A stretch of DNA of 64,000 nucleotides, from positions 124,001 to 188,000 of the forward strand of contig JAIETF010000025.1 of assembly GCA_019745415.1 (NCBI GenBank), read 5' to 3'. Origin of the DNA: Candidatus Obscuribacterales bacterium (lineage in GTDB: Bacteria > Cyanobacteriota > Vampirovibrionia > Obscuribacterales > Obscuribacteraceae). The notes under the pieces are model-generated. The model did not search any database. It worked only from the letters and a program-made list of their open reading frames with translations, and was not told the DNA's origin. Shown one piece after another: positions 53,867 through 62,540 of the stretch (position 1 is its first letter; the number at the start of each line of letters is the position of its first letter). The position numbers and the translations under genes are program-made.

Positions 53867-54808
53867 ATGACAACAAGTCAGTCGGACAGTAATAAGAAAA
53901 TGGCAGCGCTAGCCCAGGCCGCCAGACGTCTAGAGCAGGAAGAAGACAATGCGCCCTTACGTCTGCCCGAATGGGTGCGGCGGTCGGTTTTGAATACGGA
54001 AGAGAACCGTGAGACCAGGCTTATCTTAAAAGAACAAAATCTCAATACTATTTGTGAAAGCGGTCGCTGTCCAAACAAAGGCGAGTGCTGGGCGAAAGGC
54101 ACTGCCACCTTCATGCTCATGGGTGCCCTTTGCACTCGCACCTGTCGTTTTTGTTCTGTAAATAAAGGTACGCCATCCCCGCTCGACCCAGAAGAACCAC
54201 AGCGTATCGCCACAGCTGCACAGAAGATGGGGCTGCGCCATGTGGTCCTCACCTCGGTCAACCGCGACGACTTACCTGACCAAGGCGCCAATCATTTCGC
54301 CGCCACCATCAAAGCCCTGAAGGAAAGCATCAAGGGTGTGGCGGTTGAAGTGCTCACACCTGACTTTCAAGGCAGGCGCGATGCCCTGGAGATAGTACTA
54401 GCAGCCGAACCCGTGGTTTACAACCACAATATGGAAACAGTGCCGCGCCTTTATAAAAGAGTACGACCCGGATCGAAATATGACCGCTCGCTCAATGTTC
54501 TAAAAATGGCAGCCGAAATCGCCCCTGATATTCCCACTAAATCAGGTCTGATGTTGGGTCTGGGCGAAACAATGGACGAAGTCAAGGAAGTAATGCACGA
54601 TCTGCGCGACCATGGCTGCGCCTTCCTCACACTCGGTCAGTATCTAAGACCATCGCGCGACCAATTACCGGTCAAGCGCTATGTCGAGCCATCCGAATTT
54701 GAGGAGCTTGGCGCCTATGGATGGAAGATCGGCTTCAAGATGGTGCACTCCGGTCCACTGGTGAGAAGTTCCTACCATGCCGAAGAATTAGCCAACAATC
54801 TGAAATAG
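53867..54808 (+). CDS. lipA: Lipoyl synthase
   Basis: About 313 residues. LipA inserts two sulfurs into octanoylated lipoyl domains. The auxiliary cluster motif CESGRCPNKGEC (about 63-74) and the radical-SAM CTRTCRFC (about 90-97) are both complete, followed by VLTSVNRDDLPDQGA, the Asn-rich YNHNMETVPRLYK, and the C-terminal GPLVRSSYHAEE with the RSSY motif. ATG at 53867 is chosen over a GTG three codons earlier because AAGGG sits eight bases before it. It is followed closely by a TPR gene. Confidence 0.97.
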   Translation: MTTSQSDSNKKMAALAQAARRLEQEEDNAPLRLPEWVRRSVLNTEENRETRLILKEQNLNTICESGRCPNKGECWAKGTATFMLMGALCTRTCRFCSVNKGTPSPLDPEEPQRIATAAQKMGLRHVVLTSVNRDDLPDQGANHFAATIKALKESIKGVAVEVLTPDFQGRRDALEIVLAAEPVVYNHNMETVPRLYKRVRPGSKYDRSLNVLKMAAEIAPDIPTKSGLMLGLGETMDEVKEVMHDLRDHGCAFLTLGQYLRPSRDQLPVKRYVEPSEFEELGAYGWKIGFKMVHSGPLVRSSYHAEELANNLK

Positions 54809-54821
54809 TGAAATTGCAGTT

Positions 54822-56153
54822 TTGAGCGAGAAAGAGCCAAACCAAAGTCAAGCCTCGGGTAGCCAGGAAGAGCTGCTCGACTTCAGTCCGCGTCAAGGCG
54901 AAGCTAAAGCCGAAACCATAGGGCAAGAGATGTCGCCCCTGGACGAGGCAAAACTACTCTTTGAAAATGGGGAGTATGAGCGCTGCCGAGCCAAGCTAAG
55001 CGAGATTTGGCTAAAAGCACCTTACGACCGCGCTGCTATTGAACTATTCGCCGAACTACTGAACGAGATAGGTGAGGGAGAGTCGAGCAAAAGATTCAGC
55101 AAACTGGTTGAGAAGCTGAAGGAACCTTTGCCACCATATAAGCACCACCAAGAACTCTTCGAAGTGGGATATGCTCTTGTCGACATGAGACAGTTTCAGC
55201 TTGCCACCATGATACTCTCGGAGATTCACCAAGAATTGCCGGAAGACCCGCTCGTCAACTATGAGCTTGGCTTTTCGCTCATGTGCCTTAAAGACTTTGC
55301 CAGAGCAGTAGGGCATTTCGAAAAATTCAAAGACAAGCGCGATGACTTTGATGTCATTCTTAATCTCTGTGTTTGCTATACCCTCTTGCGCAACGAAACA
55401 GCGGCAGCTGAAGCCCTAGCAATGTTGCGGCCGCTTGCTGAAAGTGAAGAAGAGAAACTGGAAGTAGAACATCGCCAAATAGTCCTCAAGCGCCTTTCCA
55501 AACTCTCCAAGAAAAAGACTCTCAATGATAGGGATTGGTTTTTCATTTTATACGGCAGTATTCTTCTTAGACCGGGTAAGACACTAACAGCCGGCAAAGC
55601 AGAAATCAAAGATGTGGCAGGGTCTTTAGCCATACTAAAAGGTCTCTTGTCGGGGATCTCGGTGGAAGAAGAAGGAGTGGAGTTTTACTCATTGCGCTCC
55701 AAACCGATGGCCACCGTATTTGGTGAAATGTTCGGCTTACCGAGCGACAGCTACCGGGGCCCAGACCGTCCCGATCGCTGCTTACTATTGATGAGCTGGA
55801 CAACAGACATCTTAGGACCGCACCAAGTATTCATTCAAAACGGTGAAAACAGAGGACTTTTCGCCCTTGCTATTAGCCCGAGCGAGCCATTACCAGTAGT
55901 GCCCGACATAATTAGCTATGTCAGCGAAGATCTGTATATGCCATGGGAAGGCAAAGAACAAAATGCCCGAGAACTAGAGCAGTTCTCCAAAAAGCTCTTC
56001 GAAAAATTGGTAGCTATGGAGTCGGATCCCGACATCTTGAGAGAGACCCAGGAAGCCATAGACTATTATCTAGACAAGCTTGAACTATTGGTCTTCAACA
56101 ACCATATCAAGTTTCCGTCTCGACCGGAGTACACAGCGGAACTCCCGAGGTAA
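54822..56153 (+). CDS. TPR-containing protein upstream of cobS
   Basis: 443 residues. An acidic, polar N-terminus is followed by TPR-like helices from about 45 to 225 (EAKLLFENGEYERCRAKLSE, YELGFSLMCLKDFARAVGHF). The second half (about 250-440) is a different alpha/beta domain with strands such as FFILYGSILLRPGKTLTAG and CLLLMSWTTDILGPHQVFI, which I do not recognise. No signal peptide. The TTG start has no obvious ribosome site. It lies 13 bases after lipA and its stop overlaps the cobS start (TAATG), so all three are probably one transcript. Confidence 0.75.
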   Translation: MSEKEPNQSQASGSQEELLDFSPRQGEAKAETIGQEMSPLDEAKLLFENGEYERCRAKLSEIWLKAPYDRAAIELFAELLNEIGEGESSKRFSKLVEKLKEPLPPYKHHQELFEVGYALVDMRQFQLATMILSEIHQELPEDPLVNYELGFSLMCLKDFARAVGHFEKFKDKRDDFDVILNLCVCYTLLRNETAAAEALAMLRPLAESEEEKLEVEHRQIVLKRLSKLSKKKTLNDRDWFFILYGSILLRPGKTLTAGKAEIKDVAGSLAILKGLLSGISVEEEGVEFYSLRSKPMATVFGEMFGLPSDSYRGPDRPDRCLLLMSWTTDILGPHQVFIQNGENRGLFALAISPSEPLPVVPDIISYVSEDLYMPWEGKEQNARELEQFSKKLFEKLVAMESDPDILRETQEAIDYYLDKLELLVFNNHIKFPSRPEYTAELPR

Positions 56154-56974
56154 TGACCCTGTTGAATCCGCTCAGCCTGCTAAGCAAGTCGACGAAGCGC
56201 CTGGTTCTGGCGGCCAGCTATATAACAAGCCTGCCCTTGGCAAAGCTCTTCAAACTCAAAGAGGAAGACTATCAAGACCTAAGCGGTCTGGCTAAATATC
56301 TGCCCACAGTCGGTCTTTTCTTAGGGGGTCTACTAACCGGCGCCTGTCTGATTATGACAGCCTTTGGGGTTGACCGCATCTTGCAAGCGGCCCTGCTTAG
56401 CGTGCTCTGGCTGGTTGTCACAGGCGCCTTGCACATGGATGGCTTAATGGACACCGCCGACGGTATTTTCTCGCACCAGAATCGCGACCGCATGCTTGCC
56501 ATAATGCAAGACAGTCGTGTAGGCAATTTCGGCGCGCTAAGCGGACTCAGTGTTTTTCTCTTGAAGTTTGCCGCCTTAGCCGCCATGCCAGAACCGAGCT
56601 TACCAACTGCCCTTTTATTGACACCGGCCCTTGGACGCCTGGCAGAGGTGTATGCAATCGGAAGATATGAATATGCCAAACCTGAGGGTAAGGGAAAAAT
56701 CTGGCACGATTCCACCCGCCTGCCAGGGGACTTTCTTTTAGCCATGATCTTCCCGACTTTATGCGCGCTTTTGCTCTTTCTCAAAGGCGAACTCTATGTG
56801 CTCTTTCTTTTTATGGCTGCAATATTTTGCGCACTCTTTTTCAGCGCCTACTTAAATAGACGGTTATCGGGACATACCGGCGACACCTATGGCGCCGTGG
56901 TCGAACTGACCGAAGCCGGTACCCTGGTTTTATTCACCCTGATCTTGAGTGTAATGAAGAGGCTTCTTTTTTAG
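56153..56974 (+). CDS. cobS: Adenosylcobinamide-GDP ribazoletransferase (cobalamin synthase)
   Basis: 273 residues with about six or seven membrane helices. CobS joins adenosylcobinamide-GDP to alpha-ribazole to finish the cobalamin nucleotide loop. The acidic metal-binding motif HMDGLMDTADGIFS (about 93-106) and RMLAIMQDSRVGNFGAL (about 113-129) are characteristic, as is GHTGDTYGAVVELTEA (about 238-253). GAGG precedes the ATG. No other cob or cbi gene is present, so the pathway is split or only salvage occurs here. Confidence 0.93.
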   Translation: MTLLNPLSLLSKSTKRLVLAASYITSLPLAKLFKLKEEDYQDLSGLAKYLPTVGLFLGGLLTGACLIMTAFGVDRILQAALLSVLWLVVTGALHMDGLMDTADGIFSHQNRDRMLAIMQDSRVGNFGALSGLSVFLLKFAALAAMPEPSLPTALLLTPALGRLAEVYAIGRYEYAKPEGKGKIWHDSTRLPGDFLLAMIFPTLCALLLFLKGELYVLFLFMAAIFCALFFSAYLNRRLSGHTGDTYGAVVELTEAGTLVLFTLILSVMKRLLF

Positions 56975-56982
56975 AGCTTGAC

Positions 56983-58044
56983 TTAGCCGGTCGACTTGGC
57001 TGCTTTACGGCGCAGACTCTCGGCTTCATCGGTCCTGCCTGTAGCAGACAAGAGTTCTGCATAGTTGCGCATCACATTCGACAGTGAACTATTCTTCTCG
57101 CCGTCTCCACCGCCTTTATCGTAAATGGCTATGCTCTTCTTATAGAGTGGTTCAGCTTCCTGCATACGTCCTTGATAGCGCAGCACCAAGGCCAAATTGT
57201 TGTAGGCATTGGCGAGAACCGGGCTGTCTGCGTCCAAATTCTTCTCGTAAATAGCCAAGGCTTCAGTCAGACGTCCCTCAGCTGATTTGGGGCTCTCTAA
57301 GCGCCTTTCCACTTCTGCCAGATTGGTCAAAACATTGGCCCTGACAAGAGAATTTCTATAGCTATCACCGTTCAAAAGTGCGAGGGCCGCGATAAATTTC
57401 TCTCTAGCAAAAGATAAACCACCCTGGTTGAAGAGACAGGCGCCGAAGTTATTAAGCACTTCGGCTTTTCTTTCGGGATACTTGTCTAAAGCGGCAAGGG
57501 ATTGCTTAAATAAGGCTTCTGCCTGCACATAATAGCCGGCGGCAGAATAGAGCCTAGCTAAGGCGTCGCGAGTCTCAGCCACTTCAACGGCATCGCCTTC
57601 CAGATTACTCTCTCTGATCGTCAAAGCCTCTTGCAAGACGTTCTCGGCCTTCTCGTATTGACCGCTTTCAGTCAGGGCTTCGCCCAGACCGGTGAGACTG
57701 GCTGCTGCAACCAATAAATGCGGCTTCATTAGACGTCCACTCATACGCCTAGAGCGTTCGAAGTATCTCAAAGATTCGGCAGAGCGTCCCTGTGAGGCAG
57801 CTATCGCTCCCAGTTCATCGAGGATCTCGACTGTAGCAGCATCTTCCCGGCTGGCAGCTTCTTGAATAGCAAGAGCTTCTTTCAGCTTTTTCTGAGCCGT
57901 AGTCAAATTGCCCCGCTTCTTCTCAATCAGACTCTGGGCGGTGAGCTCTGCTACGCCACTGCCACGACTGAGACTATAACCGATCAGAGCACAGCCGGCT
58001 AAACCGAGAGCGCAAGACAAGGCGGCCACTTTCTTCAAACCATT
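56983..58044 (-). CDS. TPR lipoprotein
   Basis: About 353 residues. The ATG at 58044 is chosen because GAGG lies eight bases upstream and the protein then starts with an export signal (LKKVAALSCALGLAGC) ending in L-A-G-C, a lipobox. A membrane anchor is an alternative. The longer frame overlaps the neighbouring glycine-zipper gene. Repeats from about 45 to 345 are kinesin-light-chain-like TPRs of about 42 residues (EALAIQEAASREDAATVEIL, NNLALVLRYQGRMQEAEPLY). Scaffold role likely. It follows the glycine-zipper gene by 19 bases. Confidence 0.78.
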   Translation of the reverse strand, partial: NGLKKVAALSCALGLAGCALIGYSLSRGSGVAELTAQSLIEKKRGNLTTAQKKLKEALAIQEAASREDAATVEILDELGAIAASQGRSAESLRYFERSRRMSGRLMKPHLLVAAASLTGLGEALTESGQYEKAENVLQEALTIRESNLEGDAVEVAETRDALARLYSAAGYYVQAEALFKQSLAALDKYPERKAEVLNNFGACLFNQGGLSFAREKFIAALALLNGDSYRNSLVRANVLTNLAEVERRLESPKSAEGRLTEALAIYEKNLDADSPVLANAYNNLALVLRYQGRMQEAEPLYKKSIAIYDKGGGDGEKNSSLSNVMRNYAELLSATGRTDEAESLRRKAAKSTG

Positions 58045-58063
58045 CATAACTAAATCCTCTATG

Positions 58064-58639
58064 CTAGCGCAAACCGTTCTTAAGTAGTCCATAACCGAGA
58101 CCGACGGCAGCACCAACTCCGGTGCCTTGCCAGAGACGCTTTTTGCCGCGAGTAGCGGCAGCAGAAAGACCCAACCCGACAAGCGTACCACTCGCCACAT
58201 CTCTGACTATCGGATGCCGCTTCATGGTCTCACTAGAGCGCACCAGACCGACACCGGCTCCGGTACCAGCACCAATAAGACCGCCTCGCACCACACCCCG
58301 ACCACTGACCAGTCCGGTCACAGCACCGGCAGCGGTGCCGACACCGGCACCTAAGGCGGTTGCTCTTACTTTAGGATGCTTCTGCCAATATGTGCGATTA
58401 TCTTGCACATAGACTCTTTGAATGATTGGCTTATATACGGTCTTGGTTGCATATACTTTTTGAACCGGGCGTTTGACATCAGGATCATCAAAGTCATACT
58501 TAGGCTCTTGTCTGATCAATTTAGGCAAGGCATTATGATTCTCTACACTGCCGGATAAAAGGGTTCCCTGGGCCAGAGCGGCGGGCTGTCCCAATGCAAG
58601 ACAGACCAAGCCGACAGCCACCAGCTGTGAACTAGTCAT
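58064..58639 (-). CDS. Exported glycine-zipper protein
   Basis: About 191 residues. Two ATGs are near; the second, at 58639, has GGAG at proper spacing. A signal peptide (QLVAVGLVCLALGQPAALAQ) is followed by a polar region rich in Lys/Val/Tyr (KVYATKTVYKPIIQRVYVQD). Two long glycine-zipper stretches follow (ATALGAGVGTAAGAVTGLVS and GGLIGAGTGAGVGLV), then a third near the end (GTGVGAAVGLGYGLLK). Such helices insert into outer membranes or oligomerise. It precedes the TPR lipoprotein by 19 bases, same transcript likely. Confidence 0.75.
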   Translation of the reverse strand: MTSSQLVAVGLVCLALGQPAALAQGTLLSGSVENHNALPKLIRQEPKYDFDDPDVKRPVQKVYATKTVYKPIIQRVYVQDNRTYWQKHPKVRATALGAGVGTAAGAVTGLVSGRGVVRGGLIGAGTGAGVGLVRSSETMKRHPIVRDVASGTLVGLGLSAAATRGKKRLWQGTGVGAAVGLGYGLLKNGLR

Positions 58640-58831
58640 AATCATTCTCCAATTTAAAACTGCTGTTTCCTACAACAAAAGAGACAGACGAGAGACCCGG
58701 GAGTCTGTTCCTGGAAAGTCCGATAAATTAACGATCGTTAAGAAGGCGGGAACAAAAACAGAACGCCGACTTCTATCTACTCATCTCACGCGGCTCAATC
58801 AACTCAAGCCGCATAAATAGGGACCCTATAT

Positions 58832-59344
58832 ATGAACACTAAGAAAAGCAGCAGCAAAAACACCAAGACAAAGACTGAGATGAAGATCGGGCAATCCCAA
58901 AGACTGAGTATGAAGACATTGATTGTTGCAGCGCTGGCATTCGCCACTATTGGCAGTGCTGAAGCTCAAGGCAACAACGTCACAGTCAAATCGGGCGGCG
59001 GCGAGACCTTTGAAATGAAAAGCGGCTGGTTCGGCAGAGATTCTATAAAGGTACAGGACCGCTTCGGCAACAAATTGGAAAACAGCAAAGGTTGGCTGAG
59101 TCGCAAGAAAGAAGTAAAAGTCTTGGGAAACTCAGTTGAAGAAAAGAAAGGGCTATTTGGCCAAAAGTCATACAAAGCCACATCTATACTAGGCGACAAG
59201 ATCGAGACAAAGCGTACCTGGTTCGGACTCGGTCCCCGCCAGACGACTGTAGATTTGAGCGGTGTTTCTTCTATAGCCAATCAGCTAATTAAGAAGAAGC
59301 AAACTGCCTCTAACTCTGACTTTACGCCAAAGCTAACAGACTAA
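58832..59344 (+). CDS. Unknown exported repeat protein
   Basis: 170 residues. A very basic N-terminus (about 27 residues, many Lys and Ser) precedes a hydrophobic export segment (MKTLIVAALAFATIGSAEAQ); a start at the internal ATG near 58910 would give a classical signal peptide. The mature part holds four degenerate repeats of about 25 residues built on K-x-G-W/L-F/S-G/R: SGWFGRDSIKVQDRFGNKLE, KGWLSRKKEVKVLGNSVEE, KGLFGQKSYKATSILGDKIE and RTWFGLGPRQTTVDL. Beta-rich, unknown function. Confidence 0.65.
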   Translation: MNTKKSSSKNTKTKTEMKIGQSQRLSMKTLIVAALAFATIGSAEAQGNNVTVKSGGGETFEMKSGWFGRDSIKVQDRFGNKLENSKGWLSRKKEVKVLGNSVEEKKGLFGQKSYKATSILGDKIETKRTWFGLGPRQTTVDLSGVSSIANQLIKKKQTASNSDFTPKLTD

Positions 59345-59399
59345 AGCTAGGCGAGTATAGCTTACCGACAAAATCTAAGGAGCAAACTAGCCGCTTTCT

Positions 59400-60347
59400 T
59401 TATTTAAGATCGATGCGACAAAAGTTTAGCTTACGCAGCTCAAAGCCGGCATTGCCCAGACTCAGTACAGCTACACCAGACAGAATGGTAAAGGCTGCTA
59501 GAGCTGTTGTCGGACCAACCGGCTCACCCAAGATCACCCAACCGAGCAACACGGCCACAACCGGGTTGACATAAGCATAGGTAGAAACCTTTCCGGCACT
59601 GAGGTGCTTCACTAGCCATGTATAGGCTGAAAAGGCGGCAATTGAACCGAAGAGGGTCAAATAGATGAAGGCCAAAAAACTTTGGGTGGAGACCTCAAAG
59701 AATGAGAACTCTCGGTGTTCACCCATAAGAAAGGCCGCCATTAGAAGAAAAGATCCGCCGCTAATCATTTGCATGGCAGTGCCGAGCATGACCGAGCGAG
59801 GCATAGTCAACTTGCGCCCGATTACTGTACCGAGAGCCCAGCTGAACGAACTGAGAAGCACTAGGGACAAGCCGCCGAAATCGACTCGCATGCCGGCACC
59901 GGTTAAAGACGGCGCTACCAAGATAAAGATACCGATTGTACTGACGAAAAGCCCCAGCACCGAAAGGTTGCTGACTTTCTTGAAACCGGCGAAAACCCAT
60001 TCCAAAATAGCAACATAAACCGGCACCATGGCCACAAGTAAACTAACTAAGCCGCTCGGCACCGACTTTTCAGATAAGACGACGCCGCCTGTGCCGACGC
60101 TTAAAAGCAAAACACCCAGCAAAACAGATGTGCGCCATTCGGCCAAAGATGGCCGAGCGGCTCCACCGATGCGTAAAACCAGATAAAGAGGAATACCTGC
60201 CAACAAGAAACGGGCACCAGCCATAACAAGAGGAGGGATAGTGTCGATGGCGAAACGAATTGCTAAATAAGTCGAGCCCCAAATTATATAGATGGTTAAA
60301 AAGGCTAAGGCTATCTGAAATTTTGAAGGTCTAATCTTGGCTTCCAT
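59400..60347 (-). CDS. DMT/EamA family transporter
   Basis: About 315 residues with ten membrane helices in two EamA halves. The first half opens with the typical LTIYIIWGSTYLAIRFAI and GARFLLAGIPLYLVLR; the second half has SWALGTVIGRKL and the late PVVAVLLGWVILGEPVG. Close in style to E. coli YedA and PecM, exporters of amino acids or other small metabolites. The ATG with AGGGA before it was chosen over starts 25 codons upstream. It is divergent from an Lrp/AsnC regulator, a common pairing for amino-acid exporters. Confidence 0.87.
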   Translation of the reverse strand: MEAKIRPSKFQIALAFLTIYIIWGSTYLAIRFAIDTIPPLVMAGARFLLAGIPLYLVLRIGGAARPSLAEWRTSVLLGVLLLSVGTGGVVLSEKSVPSGLVSLLVAMVPVYVAILEWVFAGFKKVSNLSVLGLFVSTIGIFILVAPSLTGAGMRVDFGGLSLVLLSSFSWALGTVIGRKLTMPRSVMLGTAMQMISGGSFLLMAAFLMGEHREFSFFEVSTQSFLAFIYLTLFGSIAAFSAYTWLVKHLSAGKVSTYAYVNPVVAVLLGWVILGEPVGPTTALAAFTILSGVAVLSLGNAGFELRKLNFCRIDLK

Positions 60348-60530
60348 GGTGTTCCCTGTTCTTTCCATGCCGATAAACGGCAAATAACGCGAAAGTGAAC
60401 CAGAGCAATCGACTAATTGCATCAGGCTTCCTTTATAATGAAACTAATTGAGTTCGTCCGCAACCCCAATTCAACTAACAAACCAAACTTTCTAATAGTA
60501 TTTGGCAAAATCACCTAACCGAGTCAGACC

Positions 60531-60980
60531 ATGGACCAAATTGACCTAAAATTATTAACCTTATTGCAACAAGACGCTAAACATAAGTATGCAGATCTGG
60601 CTGAAATGCTAAATCTATCAGCCCCGTCAGTGCACGCCCGAGTCAAGAAAATGGAGCAGGCGGGCATTATCGAAAGCTATAGCCTCAAGCTGGATCCAAG
60701 CAAAATAGGACTCAAGCTCTGCGCCTTTGTACGGGTCACCACCGAAGGGGTAGGTAGCGAACTTGGCCGTTCCCTGCACCGCTTTAAAGAAGTAGAGGAA
60801 GTTTATTCGGTAGCCGGCGAAGAATGCCTGCTTTTGAAAGTACGCACCGCCGACACCGCCAGTCTTTCAAACTTTCTAGACGAGATAAGAAGAGTGAAAG
60901 GGGTGCGCAAGACCATCACCAGTATTGTGCTAAGCACTTTACTGACAAGAAATGTGCTGCCTGACCCAAGCGATCTATAA
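60531..60980 (+). CDS. Lrp/AsnC-family transcription regulator
   Basis: 149 residues, the normal size. The N-terminal winged helix has DQIDLKLLTLLQQDAKHKY and LAEMLNLSAPSVHARVKKM (about 21-39), followed by AGIIESYSLKLDPSKIGL. The C-terminal RAM domain binds amino acids (KEVEEVYSVAGEECLLLKV). The family senses amino acids and controls transport and metabolism. It is divergent from the DMT transporter with about 180 bases between, so that gene is its most likely target. No palindromic operator was evident by eye. Confidence 0.93.
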   Translation: MDQIDLKLLTLLQQDAKHKYADLAEMLNLSAPSVHARVKKMEQAGIIESYSLKLDPSKIGLKLCAFVRVTTEGVGSELGRSLHRFKEVEEVYSVAGEECLLLKVRTADTASLSNFLDEIRRVKGVRKTITSIVLSTLLTRNVLPDPSDL

Positions 60981-61037
60981 TAAGCGCCCGCGGCTCAGCC
61001 GGCGTCTATTTGCCTCAAAATCTCGACTATGTGCTAA

Positions 61038-61436
61038 ATGCGAATGAACCAGAGACCGCTCACCTCTCATCACCTCTCAGGTATCGTGCCTTTGCACGAG
61101 AGCATCAAACAGATGAGCGCTACCGCACTAACCAACCTACTGAAAGCAGCAGTGAACGAAAGCGGTCTCGATGTCATGGCCGATATCGCAGTCGACTTTG
61201 CACCGCATGGAGCCTCGGCGGTAGTCGTCCTGAAAGAATCGCATGTCGCCGTGCATATTTGGCCAGAGCACGAAAGCGCCACAATTGATATTCACGTATG
61301 CGATTACATGAGCGACAATCTTTCCAAAGCGAGACTTCTGGCCCAAGCTCTTTCCAAAAGCCTAGCGGGCGATTGTCTTCAAGAAGAGCACCATTGGAAT
61401 GAACTCACTATGCAGCAGAGCGCTATGAAACAGTAG
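61038..61436 (+). CDS. speD: S-adenosylmethionine decarboxylase proenzyme
   Basis: 132 residues, the short prokaryotic SpeD class. It self-cleaves before a serine to form a pyruvoyl group and gives the aminopropyl donor for spermidine. The cleavage motif is KES-HVAVHIWPE, with Ser68 as the pyruvoyl precursor; the proton-donor His is five residues on (V-H) and the processing Cys 20 residues on (HVCDY), both in the expected places. The N-terminal strand is diverged (SHHLSGIVPLHES). No clear ribosome site precedes the ATG. No speE is nearby. Its stop is six bases from the convergent membrane gene. Confidence 0.87.
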   Translation: MRMNQRPLTSHHLSGIVPLHESIKQMSATALTNLLKAAVNESGLDVMADIAVDFAPHGASAVVVLKESHVAVHIWPEHESATIDIHVCDYMSDNLSKARLLAQALSKSLAGDCLQEEHHWNELTMQQSAMKQ

Positions 61437-61442
61437 ATTTGA

Positions 61443-62540
61443 TCAATAGACTGACCAGCGATTATCACGATCCTTCAACTTCCAAATGAAGCCATCGAGC
61501 ACATAGTGAGTCGACTGCGGCAGAGAAAGCAAAGGCACAAGCAATGAGAGCGTCGCCGCATCGGTAATAGCCGGCAGCTGGTCAAAGCGAAAAGGAGCAA
61601 AGAAGGCTAAATGTTCTCTCCAGACAAAGCCGTCCCAGAAACCCTCTTCGATATAAGCAAGTAAGACCAGAAAAAGAAAGAAAGCTGGAGCAAAATTCAA
61701 GAGACAGTTTTTGAAAAAATCGAAGCCTCTTCCACTCTCGCTCCGGCGCCCATGATGAAAGAGCCAAACAAGAGCCATGTAGGGAATGCCGTGGCTGACC
61801 ACATTAGTCATGGTGAAGATCAAGTCGGAATTCGACCAAACAATACCCAGCCACCAAGACAAGATAGTACCTAAAAGTAATAGATTTCGGGGCCAGTTGA
61901 AAATGCCGTTCTTGAGAGTCAATTGAACCTCTTTAAAGACATACAAGAGCAAAATTGAGACATAGAGCAAGCGACAGAAGGGCTCTATAGTGCCGAAAAT
62001 GCCTAGAGAAATAAAATCGCCTTCGACAAACCAATTGAAATGCCTGGGCAAATGGGCGTGCCAGTAAATGATCGGATAGAGCGTAGCCGCATATATTGCC
62101 GCCTGATCTACTAAGACCGCAAAACGACTCCGCAGCTCCTTTCTAGCATAGAGCGCCATAAAACCGTACTGCTGTCGCACAAAGTGAAAGACCGCCAGAT
62201 AGGCCATTGCCCGCCAAAAATAAAGCGGCCCCAAGCTGTACAAAAGTACACCGAGAACAAAACACAATAGTGGTATAGCAATAAGCAAAGTTCTGTTTGC
62301 CTGAAATGCTTCTTTATCAAAGTAAGTGCGATAGAGTGTGGCATAAACATGGGCGACATCGACCATGAGCACCAAGACCACCCATGAGACGAGAGAGAGT
62401 CCATCGCTGCCGTCACCAGCAAAATAGAGAGACAATAAACTGGTCAAGAGAGCCGGCGCCAAAATAAAAGGCAGGTCGAAAATCGGCGAAGAAAGCCAGG
62501 GTTGCTTGGAAGATTTGGCATTGATCAAGCCCGCAGTCAT
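61443..62540 (-). CDS. Unknown polytopic membrane protein coupled to an amine oxidase-like protein
   Basis: About 365 residues with roughly nine membrane helices. The ATG at 62540 follows AAGGAG and overlaps the upstream stop (ATGA); the open frame begins earlier but without a ribosome site. Polar motifs inside or next to helices include SWVVLVLMVDVAHVYATLYR, FHFVRQQYGFMALYARKE, HGIPYMALVWLFHHGRR and a C-terminal PLLSLPQSTHYVLDGFIWK. The many conserved-looking His residues (AHVY, FHFV, HFNWF, FHHGRR, THYVLDG) could bind metal or haem, or form a di-iron site, as in membrane oxidases. That is inference; no family was recognised. Confidence 0.65.
   Translation of the reverse strand: MTAGLINAKSSKQPWLSSPIFDLPFILAPALLTSLLSLYFAGDGSDGLSLVSWVVLVLMVDVAHVYATLYRTYFDKEAFQANRTLLIAIPLLCFVLGVLLYSLGPLYFWRAMAYLAVFHFVRQQYGFMALYARKELRSRFAVLVDQAAIYAATLYPIIYWHAHLPRHFNWFVEGDFISLGIFGTIEPFCRLLYVSILLLYVFKEVQLTLKNGIFNWPRNLLLLGTILSWWLGIVWSNSDLIFTMTNVVSHGIPYMALVWLFHHGRRSESGRGFDFFKNCLLNFAPAFFLFLVLLAYIEEGFWDGFVWREHLAFFAPFRFDQLPAITDAATLSLLVPLLSLPQSTHYVLDGFIWKLKDRDNRWSVY

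Noticed and set aside
61038..61436. SpeD as a truncated or dead enzyme
   Set aside because: The pyruvoyl Ser, the His five residues on and the Cys 20 residues on are all in place, and the length is normal; only the N-terminal strand is diverged.
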